A stretch of 59,371 nucleotides of DNA from Muribaculaceae bacterium (GCA_022510425.1 JAFLTO010000016.1:1-59371); one strand, 5' to 3'. Numbered from the stretch's first letter, positions 22,330 to 31,446 are shown. Notes: generated by a model not told the origin, from the letters alone. Numbers and translations are program-made.

Positions 22330-23118
22330 ATGAGTGCTATTAAAAGATTTTATTTTTATGCAGCTTGTTTTTTAGCGTTGTCTGCTTGTACAAATGACGA
22401 ATCGTTTCTTATTGACTCAACACCCGAATCGGAATTTGTTAATCCCATGAGTTTTATTGGAGATATCCATAATCAGGGTTTAGATGCTATATCTTTTAAT
22501 CTTGTAGGTATGGATAGTGTTAATTCATTCACTTCTTTATTTGTGGAAGATAAATTGGCATTTAAAGCATTGCCTTTGTATGAAATCAATGAAGTAACAA
22601 TCAAAACCCTATCAATTGCAAAAAAAATTGGTATGGAATACTCCCAATCTTATTTAACACGAGGGGAAAGTGAAAGTCAAACAGCCGATAGTCTATTTCA
22701 AGAAATACCATATCATTGTAAGCCTTTTATTGATGAAATGATTCAAATAATCGATTCTAATGATATGGATAGCGTTCGAATTGCTCAGAAGTTCTCTGAA
22801 ATCAATTTGGCTATAAATGAATCCAGTTATTTATCGGAAGAAGACAAAAATGGGTTATGGTCTTGTAGTGCCATCGCATTTTCAAGCTATATGTATAATC
22901 TTAAATCTATATCTACACGTGCAGTTACTGCAGAAGCAGTTGTAAAAGCAGATTTGGCGGGTGCAGTAGGAGGATTTTTAAGTTGGAAATTTTGGGGCAA
23001 GACAGCTGCGGGATTGGTATTTGGGCCTCAAGGGGCTGTTATTGCAGCAACAAAAGAAATTGTAAAAGGGGCTATAGTAAGTAGTGCAGTTAATGTTATT
23101 TCTGGTGGATATTTATGA
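22330..23118 (+). CDS. Lipoprotein with glycine-zipper C-terminus, candidate secreted toxin
   Basis: 262 residues. Lipobox ALSA-C at about residue 20. The middle is acidic and helical. The C-terminal 65 residues are quite different: after STRAVTAEAVVKADLAG comes a glycine/alanine-rich hydrophobic stretch (AGAVGGFLSWKFWGK, then FGPQGAVIAATKEI) ending VISGGYL, like a membrane-inserting bacteriocin or glycine zipper. Arg residues before AVTAEA and in LTRGESE could be sites for trypsin- or clostripain-like cleavage. The plan resembles BcpT, a protease-activated Bacteroidales lipoprotein toxin, but this is a layout comparison only. The next gene overlaps and looks like immunity. Confidence 0.55.
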   Translation: MSAIKRFYFYAACFLALSACTNDESFLIDSTPESEFVNPMSFIGDIHNQGLDAISFNLVGMDSVNSFTSLFVEDKLAFKALPLYEINEVTIKTLSIAKKIGMEYSQSYLTRGESESQTADSLFQEIPYHCKPFIDEMIQIIDSNDMDSVRIAQKFSEINLAINESSYLSEEDKNGLWSCSAIAFSSYMYNLKSISTRAVTAEAVVKADLAGAVGGFLSWKFWGKTAAGLVFGPQGAVIAATKEIVKGAIVSSAVNVISGGYL

Positions 23119-23372
23119 TAATAAATACTATTGTTTTTATAATAAGTACTATGGTGTTAGTAGCGTCTCCCTTATTTAAACGGAGACCTACTTTACAATA
23201 TAATATGAGGTTTTTATCTAGTATTTTTATAATAGCTTGTGGGTGTAGTATTATAGAAGAATTTTTTAAAATTCAATGGCTTGGATCTCTATTAGTTGTA
23301 ACCTTTTATTTACTGTTTATTTTTATAATCACAAAGGTTATCGATTCTATTATAAAAATTAAAATTAAATAG
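23115..23372 (+). CDS. Small membrane protein, candidate immunity protein
   Basis: 85 residues with three hydrophobic segments (about 3-18, 30-44 and 52-76) separated by short basic loops. The start codon overlaps the stop of the lipoprotein gene (ATGA), so the two are translationally coupled. A small polytopic membrane protein directly after a membrane-active toxin candidate is the usual place for immunity. No family recognised. Confidence 0.5.
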   Translation: MIINTIVFIISTMVLVASPLFKRRPTLQYNMRFLSSIFIIACGCSIIEEFFKIQWLGSLLVVTFYLLFIFIITKVIDSIIKIKIK

Positions 23373-23515
23373 AAATAATCTAAAATACATTTTTGTTATA
23401 ATAATTCAAGCTAATACCTCCGTTTATGTGAAAAATTGGATTAAAAAGCATAAGGGTTTTAGAATGAAATGTCATAAAAACATGAGTATTTATTATAATG
23501 CTCCTATTGGAAAGA

Positions 23516-23561
23516 AATTAGAGTTTGTAAATTTGTGAGTTTGCAAACTCTAATTTTTTTT
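23516..23561 (+). terminator. Rho-independent terminator after the lipoprotein/immunity pair
   Basis: AATTAGAGTTTGTAAA and TTTGCAAACTCTAATT form a long stem with one mismatch and a loop of about 9 bases, followed by a run of T residues. It lies about 140 bases after the stop of the small membrane protein. Confidence 0.8.
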
Positions 23562-24058
23562 GTACTAGGACAAAAGCATTGTAAGTGTTGACTAAACCAT
23601 GCCTTTGGAGATATCAAAGATTTGTACTATTGTATATTTATAAAGGTCAGTTCTGTGATTCTGCTGTTTTAGAAGAATCATTTTGTAATAATTAATGTAA
23701 TTTAAGAGTTTAATCATTTTGTCATTTCATGGACTTAATTCATTTTAGCTCCTGAATGGTTCTTTACCCACAGCTGGATAAGCCTGGAAACTTGATCAAA
23801 TGAAGAAGTTTTATCATAATAAGGCGCTCAGGTTTTGATATCCTTCAAATAAACTATGAGATTTTCATCGTTTTTTCGGTAGGTTATACTTATATTCCTA
23901 TAATGTATTTTACCACCAATCACCGTTTGTTAAGAAAGATGATGAAACCATAGTCATATTATGTTTATTATTGATTTAATTATCTATAATAGTACAAATA
24001 TTATAAATTAATGATATACTATAAAACTTCATAATCAGGACTTTAATTTATTCTAAGA
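23562..24058. other. Intergenic stretch, no gene recognised
   Basis: About 500 bases with frequent stops in all frames. I see no transposase motif, tRNA or ordered repeat. It may be a relic of a decayed gene between two related promoter-leader copies. Confidence 0.4.
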
Positions 24059-24264
24059 AGTTAAATAATGTTAAATATCAGATATTAAAAATCAATTATT
24101 ATAATAATCATTATAAAATTTGTTATTTTTGCTATGAAATCATATGATCTCTGGGCCCAATATGAACCAGACCTTACTGGTTAAAAGGCGCGAAACCGAA
24201 AAGCGATATGAATAGGACCTATAAATAATTTCTTAAAACTAGTAAACATTAAAAAATTAAATTT
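24059..24264 (+). promoter_or_regulatory. Promoter, operator-like palindrome and structured leader of peptide locus 1
   Basis: TATAATAATCATTATA (24100-24115, 6-bp perfect arms) is followed by exactly 8 bases and the -7 box TATTTTTG (24124-24131). The leader begins near ATCATATGAT (24139-24148) and GGGCCCAA, then has a hairpin AACCAG/CTGGTT and CGAAA repeats. The block is a diverged copy of 22086-22250. The conserved leader suggests post-transcriptional control shared by the two operons. Confidence 0.6.
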
Positions 24265-24423
24265 ATGGTAAAAAAAATTATTTTGCCTCTAGATGTAATT
24301 GAGGTACAGGAAGGAGAAGCTTTGATGGTATTAGGAGGATTAGGTTCTCCATCCATGGGTGGTAACGGTTGTGGTTGTGGCTGTGGCAATGAATTCACAA
24401 AACCGAACACACCTTTTGCTTGA
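24265..24423 (+). CDS. GG-leader peptide precursor with CGCGCG core (RiPP locus 1)
   Basis: 52 residues. The leader (residues 1-25) is amphipathic and acidic (IEVQEGEALMV) and ends in LGG, the double-glycine site cut by C39 peptidases. The predicted 27-residue core starts LGSPSMGG, has three Cys alternating with Gly (NGCGCGCGN) and ends NTPFA. It is followed by a perfect 36-base palindrome and then a radical SAM/SPASM maturase, a barrel and a C39 ABC exporter. It resembles the GG-Bacteroidales radical SAM target families. The modification is likely on the Cys or neighbouring residues; product unknown. Confidence 0.8.
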   Translation: MVKKIILPLDVIEVQEGEALMVLGGLGSPSMGGNGCGCGCGNEFTKPNTPFA

Positions 24424-24441
24424 ACCATTGAAAATTTGATC

Positions 24442-24477
24442 ATTAATGAAAGGGATAAATTTATCCCTTTCATTAAT
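24442..24477 (+). terminator. Perfect 36-base palindrome between precursor and maturase (attenuator)
   Basis: The arms, including GAAAGGGATAAA and TTTATCCCTTTC, are fully complementary from end to end. There is no proper T run after it, so it may act as a partial terminator or an RNA-stabilising hairpin, giving more precursor than maturase. It sits 18 bases after the precursor stop. Confidence 0.65.
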
Positions 24478-24511
24478 TAAGATTAATAAAAAAGGATCAA
24501 AATAATATTTT

Positions 24512-25828
24512 ATGAAAAGTAGTCAATATAACATTATAGTAAAAAATAAGGAAAAAAATTCTATCTGTTATAATACCCGTCTAGATGCATTTTGTATTTT
24601 AACAAATGAAGATGCCGAACTACTCAAGAACGATGTTAAAAAGTTATATTTAAAAGCTCCGAGATTAGTTGAGTCAATGTATAAAAATAATTTTATCGTA
24701 GATGATGATTGTAACGAATTATATCTACTGGAGCAAGAATATAAGAAAGCTATTAATGATTCATCTGTATTTTATTTAACGATATTACCTTCGCTTGATT
24801 GTAACTTAAGATGTTGGTACTGTTTTGAAAAACATATTAAAGGAAGTCATCTTACACCTAATGTATCTAATGCAATATTAACATTTGTTAGAAATAAACT
24901 TAAAGATGAGAACTTGAAAGAGCTTAACGTTGAACTTTTTGGGGGTGAACCATTACTTTATTTCAAGTCAGAACTCTATCCATTACTAAAAAAAATTAGG
25001 GAAGAATCAATTAAAGTAGGGAAAAAAGTATCATTCTTCTTTGTTACAAATGCGGTCTGTATAAATAAAGAAAATATTCATTTGTTTGAAGAATTAGAAT
25101 CTTCATTTCAAATCTCTATTGATGGTTCTAAAGAACGTCATGATAAAATAAAATATATTCCTGATACTGGGGAGGGAACCTACGAGTCAATGATAAAAAC
25201 GTTATATTCACTTACTAATAGGCTTAATAATGTTTACATAAATCTACGTATAAATTATGACGATGAGACAATTCCAAAGATGCCAGAGCTTATAACTCAA
25301 CTCAACGAAATAGATAGAAATAAAATTGGGATTCATTTAGAACGAGTATGGCAAACAGAAAGGAAAGTTTTTGATAATGAACAATTGGAGTCAATAATAA
25401 GCAAATGGTTAGAGGCAGGTTTTAAGGTTTCATACATGAATATGGGAAGGCGTAGTTTTTCTTGTAAAGCATCTGCAAAGAATCAGGTAGTAATTTCATG
25501 GGATGGTTCTGTGTACAAATGTTCAGGACGTGACTTCACAGATGCGCATAAAGAGGGAGAACTTCTTTGTAATGGTTCTATAAAATGGGACAATGAAAAA
25601 TTAAAGAAAAGAATTGACATTGTAACTTTCGATAACGATATGTGCAAGGAGTGCAAGTTTCTGCCATTATGTTGGGGACCATGTTGTCAGAAACAAATGG
25701 AGTGCAAGGACGGTAACCTAAATCGATATTGCCAAAAGCGCAATATGGAAATGAGAATTGCAGAATATGTAAAATACAGATTCAATAATGCTTATGTTAA
25801 CCCAACCAATTATCGAGAGTGGATATAA
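24512..25828 (+). CDS. Radical SAM/SPASM peptide maturase (RiPP locus 1)
   Basis: 438 residues. An N-terminal region of about 85 residues may bind the leader. The radical SAM motif is CNLRCWYC (Cys97, Cys101, Cys104), binding the SAM-cleaving 4Fe-4S cluster. LFGGEPLL and ISIDGSKERHD are typical core elements. The C-terminal SPASM region has CKASAKN, VISWDGSVYKCSGRDF and CKECKFLPLCWGPCC, enough Cys for auxiliary clusters. It is expected to modify the precursor encoded just upstream. The AT-rich composition matches that of the precursor, unlike the downstream exporter. Confidence 0.88.
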   Translation: MKSSQYNIIVKNKEKNSICYNTRLDAFCILTNEDAELLKNDVKKLYLKAPRLVESMYKNNFIVDDDCNELYLLEQEYKKAINDSSVFYLTILPSLDCNLRCWYCFEKHIKGSHLTPNVSNAILTFVRNKLKDENLKELNVELFGGEPLLYFKSELYPLLKKIREESIKVGKKVSFFFVTNAVCINKENIHLFEELESSFQISIDGSKERHDKIKYIPDTGEGTYESMIKTLYSLTNRLNNVYINLRINYDDETIPKMPELITQLNEIDRNKIGIHLERVWQTERKVFDNEQLESIISKWLEAGFKVSYMNMGRRSFSCKASAKNQVVISWDGSVYKCSGRDFTDAHKEGELLCNGSIKWDNEKLKKRIDIVTFDNDMCKECKFLPLCWGPCCQKQMECKDGNLNRYCQKRNMEMRIAEYVKYRFNNAYVNPTNYREWI

Positions 25829-25972
25829 CAGTTACAATGTATCAAACTGACATTCTATATCTCGATAAAAAAATATTGAATTTAGAGTAATGATTTTATA
25901 GATTTATCTGTCATAAGTTATATAATAGAGGGAAGGGAGAAGATACCTGGTCAAGGCCTAAGAATTAAGTAA

Positions 25973-28300
25973 ATGAGAAATGATATAAGATATTTGAAGG
26001 GGGGTCTTTTAATTTTTCTTTTAGTTACCCTTAAAGTTTCTGCTCAGAACACTGTTACTCTAGTTACCGGCAATGTGGTTGATAATGAAGGGAATCCTCT
26101 GGTCGGTAGTACTGTCCTGTTCTTCCATACGGATTCAATAGTGGGTGGAGCTTCTACAGACAGCAAGGGAACGTTTGAAATCAAGGGACTGCCTGCAGGA
26201 GATTATGAATTCAAGGTTTCGATGATTGGATACGATCCGGCTTCACAGACTTTCACACTTTCCGGAAAAGTAAAACTACCAAAGTTTGTATTGAAAGAGT
26301 CTTCGACAGTATTGGAAGAGGTAACAGTCTTAGTAGGCATCCGTTCAAAAGAATTGGCAGGAATGTCAATCTATTACCTTTCCGACAGGGCTAAGAAAGA
26401 AAACGACGCCTACTATGCCCTGCAGGAAATACCGAGACTTATCGTCAACCCCTTGGGAAGGAGCATTAAGATTGATGACGGTAGCACCCCTCTGATACTT
26501 GTCAACGGCGTGAAGAAACCGCTTGACGTCATATCGCCGGAAATGATAGAATCCGTAGAGATAATTGATAACCCGTCCGCACGTTACCGGGGAGACATAT
26601 CCGTGAGTACCGTATTAAATATAAAACTTAAAAAAGATGGGACCAAACCTTATCTACGCGGCAATGTACTTGCAAAAGCCACACCTAACCTTAACTCTCT
26701 TTATTCCAATGCGTCATTTGAATTAGGCTCTGAAACATCCTCTTTGTATCTTACGGGTGGTTATATGCAGAATAGCAATATGAGGAGTGTAAGTTATTCC
26801 GACACTTATCAGGGAAATCTACACAGGGTTGAGAATACTTGTAACAAGGGGGTATGGAGAAACCCCTATGTGTTTCTCGGGGGAGACAAGATGTTTTCAA
26901 AGAAGAATTATATTGCGGTAGATATCAGATATTTACCCAATCCAAGTTCGGAAACGTCATCCACCGAAGGACAAATTACGGACATTTCCACAGGAGGTTC
27001 ATCCCCACTGACGTCTGAAGTTTATAACAGAAACAGATATCACCAGCTTGTTGCAAACCTGTATTACAAACATACATACAAGGACACGCGTACACTTGAG
27101 GTTACTGGTAACTATTACTATACCATGAACGGGGTGAAAACGCATCGTGAAGAGAACAGCTTCCTTTACAACTATACAAGTTCCATTGATCTTGACAACC
27201 ACCGTCACATGGGCGAAATGGATGTAAACTACTCCGACATGCTAAACAAGTCTTTACACCTTGAGGTAGGATTAAAAACAGAGTATTCCGTTACAGATAT
27301 AGACGACTTTCTCGATCCGTGGCCTGATTTCAGATACCGGAGGACCCGGGAGTATGTATATGCCGGAATTGACAACAACAGAGCATCCGGAAATAAATTT
27401 AATTATTCCCTGTCTCTCGGTCTTGACATGTTTTTTTCTGATGCGACAGGTGTGAGACACAATTACATCGATTTCGTACCTTCGGTTTCTTTCAGATACA
27501 AATTTGACACAAAGAACAGTCTCTCCCTGCAATACGATAGGACACGTACCATGCCGAATGCCGCTCAGCTAAATCCACTGAATACCTCTACGGACAGTCT
27601 AAAGGTGAATATGGGTAACCCTCTGCTTACACCAAGCCATAGCGATAAGTTAAGATTGGAGTATTCGTTCAGTAGCATAGGTTTCAGGGTCAACCCTTAT
27701 GTGCAATATTTCCTTATGTCAAAAAGGATACAGCCATACGGATATATGGAAGGTGAGATTTACATAAATACATATCAGAATTTCGGACATATGTCATGGC
27801 TTCAGGTCGGGACCACTTTCAGTTATGCCATACCTCAGGGAAAACCGTATTACGGAAATACAAGTATAAGTGTATATTATTTAAAGAACTACATAAAAGG
27901 CATGCCTTTCAGCGGAGACGTTGTCAACTTTTCTTTCAATGCAAATTTCGGTTACAAAAGAATTTCCTGCTGGATTAATTTAGGTCTTAATAATTATTCT
28001 TTTTCTCTCTATACTAAATCAAGAAACATAGTTTATAGTAATATTCAGATTGATTGGAAAGTGATTGATTCAATTCGTGTAGCTTTATTTGCTGAAAAGT
28101 TCCTCTGGCCAAAGATGAATTCCGAGTACTGGACTATAAATGGCAATTACTATTCTTACAAAAAAAGCCATCAGACTACGCTAGCTCCTAAAGCCGGGGT
28201 ATCAGTTTCATACATGTTTACTACGAAGAATTTCAAATGGAGAAATAAAAAACAATTTAATAATGAGGATATAGAGCTTAAAAGTATAACCACTAATTAG
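25973..28300 (+). CDS. Outer-membrane barrel with carboxypeptidase-regulatory-like domain (peptide locus 1)
   Basis: 775 residues. Signal peptide ending VSA (about residue 24). A CarboxypepD_reg-like domain (about 30-115; VVDNEGNPLVGSTVLF, GLPAGDYEFKVSMIGYDPA) precedes a plug-like region (IKIDDGSTPLILVNG, SVEIIDNPSARYRG) and a barrel to the end. No TonB box is evident. The position between maturase and exporter suggests passage of the mature peptide through the outer membrane. The middle (about 26.04-27.95 kb) is distinctly richer in G and C than both ends of the gene, suggesting recombination inside the gene. Confidence 0.8.
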   Translation: MRNDIRYLKGGLLIFLLVTLKVSAQNTVTLVTGNVVDNEGNPLVGSTVLFFHTDSIVGGASTDSKGTFEIKGLPAGDYEFKVSMIGYDPASQTFTLSGKVKLPKFVLKESSTVLEEVTVLVGIRSKELAGMSIYYLSDRAKKENDAYYALQEIPRLIVNPLGRSIKIDDGSTPLILVNGVKKPLDVISPEMIESVEIIDNPSARYRGDISVSTVLNIKLKKDGTKPYLRGNVLAKATPNLNSLYSNASFELGSETSSLYLTGGYMQNSNMRSVSYSDTYQGNLHRVENTCNKGVWRNPYVFLGGDKMFSKKNYIAVDIRYLPNPSSETSSTEGQITDISTGGSSPLTSEVYNRNRYHQLVANLYYKHTYKDTRTLEVTGNYYYTMNGVKTHREENSFLYNYTSSIDLDNHRHMGEMDVNYSDMLNKSLHLEVGLKTEYSVTDIDDFLDPWPDFRYRRTREYVYAGIDNNRASGNKFNYSLSLGLDMFFSDATGVRHNYIDFVPSVSFRYKFDTKNSLSLQYDRTRTMPNAAQLNPLNTSTDSLKVNMGNPLLTPSHSDKLRLEYSFSSIGFRVNPYVQYFLMSKRIQPYGYMEGEIYINTYQNFGHMSWLQVGTTFSYAIPQGKPYYGNTSISVYYLKNYIKGMPFSGDVVNFSFNANFGYKRISCWINLGLNNYSFSLYTKSRNIVYSNIQIDWKVIDSIRVALFAEKFLWPKMNSEYWTINGNYYSYKKSHQTTLAPKAGVSVSYMFTTKNFKWRNKKQFNNEDIELKSITTN

Positions 28301-28323
28301 TTATTAATTTGGAGTGCTTTGAG

Positions 28324-30549
28324 ATGAAGTGGATAGAACGAATATTCGGACTTGAAGTAGAACGTCAATTAGATGGCATGCAATGTGGTCTTGCATCATT
28401 GGCAATTATCTGTAATCATTTCGGGCGACGTTATTCTATTTGGACTCTATCTCAATACTGTTTTACTACAACTCAAGGAGTATCTCTAAAAGCCATTTCT
28501 GATACAGCTTTAAAACTTGGTATCCTAACGAAATCATATAAACCGAATCTAAAGCAATTACAAGAATTAGGTTATCCCTGCATTTTGCATTGGAATCAGA
28601 ATCATTTTGTGGTTTTATACAAGGTAGACAGGAGGGGAACCCGTTTTTGGATAGCGGATCCCGGGAAAGGGAAATACAAGCTCTCGTTGGAAGAGTTCAA
28701 GAAGCACTGGATATCGACGCGAAGTGACGGCGACGAAAAAGGCATAGCTATGTTTTTCGAACCGACGGAAGAATTTTATAAGAAGAAAACCATGAATGAA
28801 GAAAAAGAGGAGAGCGAGAAGCGATCCTTCAGGTTTCTTTTTCAGTATTTGAAGCAATACCGTAAATATTTTCTCCAGATATTCGCGGGGCTTTTCCTGG
28901 GCTGTCTTCTCCAGCTTATCTTTCCTTTCCTGACCCAGTCGATCGTCGATATAGGGATCAGGCATGAGGACATCAACTTCATATGGCTCATACTTCTGGG
29001 GGAGCTGATGATAGTCATAGGCCGGACGGTTACCGACTTCATACGGCGCTGGCTTCTGCTTCATATATCTATGAGGATAAACATCTCTCTTGTGAGCGAT
29101 TTCTTCATCAAGCTTCTCAAGCTGCCGATGTCATTCTTTGACACGAAGCTGACCGGAGACATACTGCAAAGGATAGGCGACCACTCCCGCGTACAGACGT
29201 TCCTGACCAACCAGGTCTTGAGTGTCCTTTTCAATTTTCTCAGCTTTATAGTATTCGGAGTGGTCCTTTTCATATATGACAAGCTGATCTTTCTTGTATT
29301 TCTGCTCGGAAGTATAATCTACGGGATGTGGATATCAATGTTCCTCAGGCGAAGGAAGGTGCTGGACTACGAGCTGTTCGAACAGCAGGCAATCAACCAG
29401 AACATGACCTACCAGTTCATCACCACGATGCAGGAAATCAAGCTACAGGACTGCGAGAACAGGAGAAGATGGGAATGGGAGGACGTGCAGGCCGACCTTT
29501 TCAACGTACAGATGAAGGTGCTGAAGTTGCAGCAGACCCAGGAGGCCGGGTCCATCTTCATAAACGAGATAAAGAACATCATCATCACGGTTTTTGCTGC
29601 GACGGCCGTGATCAACGGACAGATGACGCTGGGAGCCATGCTGGCCGTACAGTACATAATCGGACAGTTGAACTCACCGGTGGAGCAGCTTATGTCATTT
29701 ATATATTCACTGCAGGATGTTAAGATTTCCCTGGAACGGATAAACGAGATACACGGTGGAAAGAACGAGGAAAACAGGGAGAACGCACAGACCGGATTCG
29801 ACAACGGGGAGAAGGCGATATCCCTGGAGGGTATAACGTTCAAATATGACCGGCATGCAATGAAGAAGACCATTGACAATGTTTCGATAGAGATCCCGGA
29901 AGGGAAGATAACTGCCATAGTCGGAGCCTCCGGAAGCGGCAAGACCACCCTGATAAAACTGATGCTCGGATATTACCCGATACTGGAAGGGAGTCTAAGG
30001 ATTGCCGGTAATGACATAAACGACTACAACCTGAAATGGTGGAGACGGCAGTGTGGGGTTGTTATGCAGGACGGTGTTATCTTTTCGGAATCGATAGCGA
30101 GGAACATAGCAGTGGATGACGGGGATATAGATATCGACAGGTTGGAACGGTCTGCCAGGATAGCGAACATCCATGACTATGTTATGGGACTGCCGTTGAA
30201 ATACAACACGAAGATAGGCCGGGACGGAGTTGGACTGAGCCAGGGTCAGAAACAGAGGATACTGATAGCGAGGGCGGTTTACAAGAATCCTGACTTCATT
30301 TTTCTGGACGAGGCCACGAATGCCCTAGACGCCAGGAATGAGCGTGCCATAGTTGAGAACCTGAACGAGTTTTACCGTGGAAGGACGGTGATAGTTGTAG
30401 CCCACAGGTTGTCTACCGTCAAGAATGCAGACCAGATCATAGTCCTTGACGGAGGGAAGGTGGTGGAGACTGGGAACCACGCAACACTTATAGAAAGGAA
30501 AGGATACTATTACAATCTGGTAAAGAACCAGCTTGAATTGGGAAATTGA
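28324..30549 (+). CDS. Peptidase-containing ABC exporter (C39-type, PCAT)
   Basis: About 741 residues from the ATG at 28324 (a TTG at 28309 is weaker). The C39 peptidase has catalytic Cys21 in DGMQCGLASLA, His94 (NQNHFVV) and Asp112 (WIADPGKG). A six-helix membrane domain follows (about 175-470). The nucleotide-binding domain has Walker A GASGSGKTT near 531, signature LSQGQKQR, Walker B FIFLDEATNALD and switch VVAHRLSTV. It removes GG leaders and exports the core. The first 300 bases are AT-rich like the precursor and maturase; the rest is GC-rich, so the peptidase domain seems to have been swapped. Confidence 0.93.
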   Translation: MKWIERIFGLEVERQLDGMQCGLASLAIICNHFGRRYSIWTLSQYCFTTTQGVSLKAISDTALKLGILTKSYKPNLKQLQELGYPCILHWNQNHFVVLYKVDRRGTRFWIADPGKGKYKLSLEEFKKHWISTRSDGDEKGIAMFFEPTEEFYKKKTMNEEKEESEKRSFRFLFQYLKQYRKYFLQIFAGLFLGCLLQLIFPFLTQSIVDIGIRHEDINFIWLILLGELMIVIGRTVTDFIRRWLLLHISMRINISLVSDFFIKLLKLPMSFFDTKLTGDILQRIGDHSRVQTFLTNQVLSVLFNFLSFIVFGVVLFIYDKLIFLVFLLGSIIYGMWISMFLRRRKVLDYELFEQQAINQNMTYQFITTMQEIKLQDCENRRRWEWEDVQADLFNVQMKVLKLQQTQEAGSIFINEIKNIIITVFAATAVINGQMTLGAMLAVQYIIGQLNSPVEQLMSFIYSLQDVKISLERINEIHGGKNEENRENAQTGFDNGEKAISLEGITFKYDRHAMKKTIDNVSIEIPEGKITAIVGASGSGKTTLIKLMLGYYPILEGSLRIAGNDINDYNLKWWRRQCGVVMQDGVIFSESIARNIAVDDGDIDIDRLERSARIANIHDYVMGLPLKYNTKIGRDGVGLSQGQKQRILIARAVYKNPDFIFLDEATNALDARNERAIVENLNEFYRGRTVIVVAHRLSTVKNADQIIVLDGGKVVETGNHATLIERKGYYYNLVKNQLELGN

Positions 30550-30566
30550 TATAGAAGGAAAAGGAA

Positions 30567-30779
30567 ATGGATAAAAAGGACAGACAAGAAGACAATATAG
30601 AACTACGGTCAGAGAAGGTCAGGAATTTGATAGGAGAAATACCGCCATCCCTGGTAAGATGGGGAACGGCGCTTATAGTGTTGATTTTCCTGTTGTTGCT
30701 TATAGCACTTTGTTTCCTGCCTTATCCTTACTCCAATGGAGAATCTATTATTGAACATTTTTTTCATAATATTAAATAA
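30567..30779 (+). CDS. Small membrane protein resembling the start of an HlyD-type adaptor
   Basis: 70 residues: ELRSEKVRNLIGEIPPSLVRWG followed by one membrane segment (about 33-52) and CFLPYPYSNGESII. This is the opening of the periplasmic adaptor proteins that accompany Bacteroidetes C39 exporters, but it stops right after the membrane helix and lacks the coiled-coil and beta-barrel parts. A second, broken copy lies at 35498. Since both copies end at the same place, the short form may be a real accessory protein and not a fragment. Confidence 0.6.
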   Translation: MDKKDRQEDNIELRSEKVRNLIGEIPPSLVRWGTALIVLIFLLLLIALCFLPYPYSNGESIIEHFFHNIK

Positions 30780-30823
30780 TTAGAAAAAAGAATAAGGATC
30801 AATATTTACATAAACGTGTTTAT

Positions 30824-30962
30824 TATTATAAATGTTATAATAATATATAATATAATTATATTGATAATCAGTAGACTATAATAATTATTTTGTTAATTAT
30901 TGTAATTTAATAATTTTTAACAATAATAATTAGAATGTATGTTATAATTCTATTTAAATTTG
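30824..30962 (+). promoter_or_regulatory. Promoter and two operator-like sites of peptide locus 2
   Basis: TATTATAAATGTTATA (30824-30839) and TAGAATGTATGTTATA (30931-30946) each match the cargo consensus at 15 of 16 positions against another copy. The second is followed by exactly 8 bases and the -7 box TAAATTTG (30955-30962), the same spacing as at 22126 and 24100. Transcription would start about 30 bases before the ATG at 31000. Confidence 0.6.
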
Positions 30963-30999
30963 TAAGACAAATTATTAAATGATATAAAATATATTTCAT

Positions 31000-31446
31000 A
31001 TGGTTTATTTACGTACAATAATAACCTTTTTGATTTTAGTAAATATATTTCAGTCTGCTAAAGCTAATATATTCAAAACTGATTCCTCTCAAACAATTAA
31101 AACGCAATCTATTATAATTGATTTAATTAGTAGTTTGCCAATTAAGACTGAAAATTGTGGAATAATTATGGAAATTGAAAGTCCCATAGAACCAATAAAA
31201 GTTACTACTAATATGGGTGAAGTTCCTACTGAGAATATGCTTTATTTTTCACAAAATCCTGAAATATTTAAAAGAGATATAATGCAAAATTTTGAGGAAT
31301 TAGGATACCCTTTAATTAATATTGCAAAAACAGCTTTAAATGCAGGAGTGCCGTTTATGTTGCATGTATATTCGAGTAATTACCAAGAAGGTTTCTCAGT
31401 CATGTTTTCTATTGACGAACTTTTACAGTTATTCTCGAAAAAGTAA
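31000..31446 (+). CDS. Small exported protein at the head of peptide locus 2
   Basis: 148 residues with a signal peptide (about 1-22, ending AKA). The mature part has no recognisable domain; ENCGIIMEIESPIEPIKV and FSVMFSIDELLQLF suggest a small alpha/beta fold. It begins the operon that continues with the second precursor peptide. A periplasmic immunity or chaperone role for the peptide is possible but unproven. Confidence 0.55.
   Translation: MVYLRTIITFLILVNIFQSAKANIFKTDSSQTIKTQSIIIDLISSLPIKTENCGIIMEIESPIEPIKVTTNMGEVPTENMLYFSQNPEIFKRDIMQNFEELGYPLINIAKTALNAGVPFMLHVYSSNYQEGFSVMFSIDELLQLFSKK

Noticed and set aside
23562..24058. Possible decayed insertion sequence
   Set aside because: No transposase motif in any frame and no terminal inverted repeats seen; composition alone is not enough.
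25973..28300. SusC/SusD-type glycan uptake
   Set aside because: No SusD-like lipoprotein, glycosidase or TonB box; neighbours are a peptide maturase and C39 exporter.
28615..29948. Long antisense and shifted ORFs within the exporter gene
   Set aside because: They are by-products of GC-rich coding sequence in the correct frame, which carries all ABC and C39 motifs.
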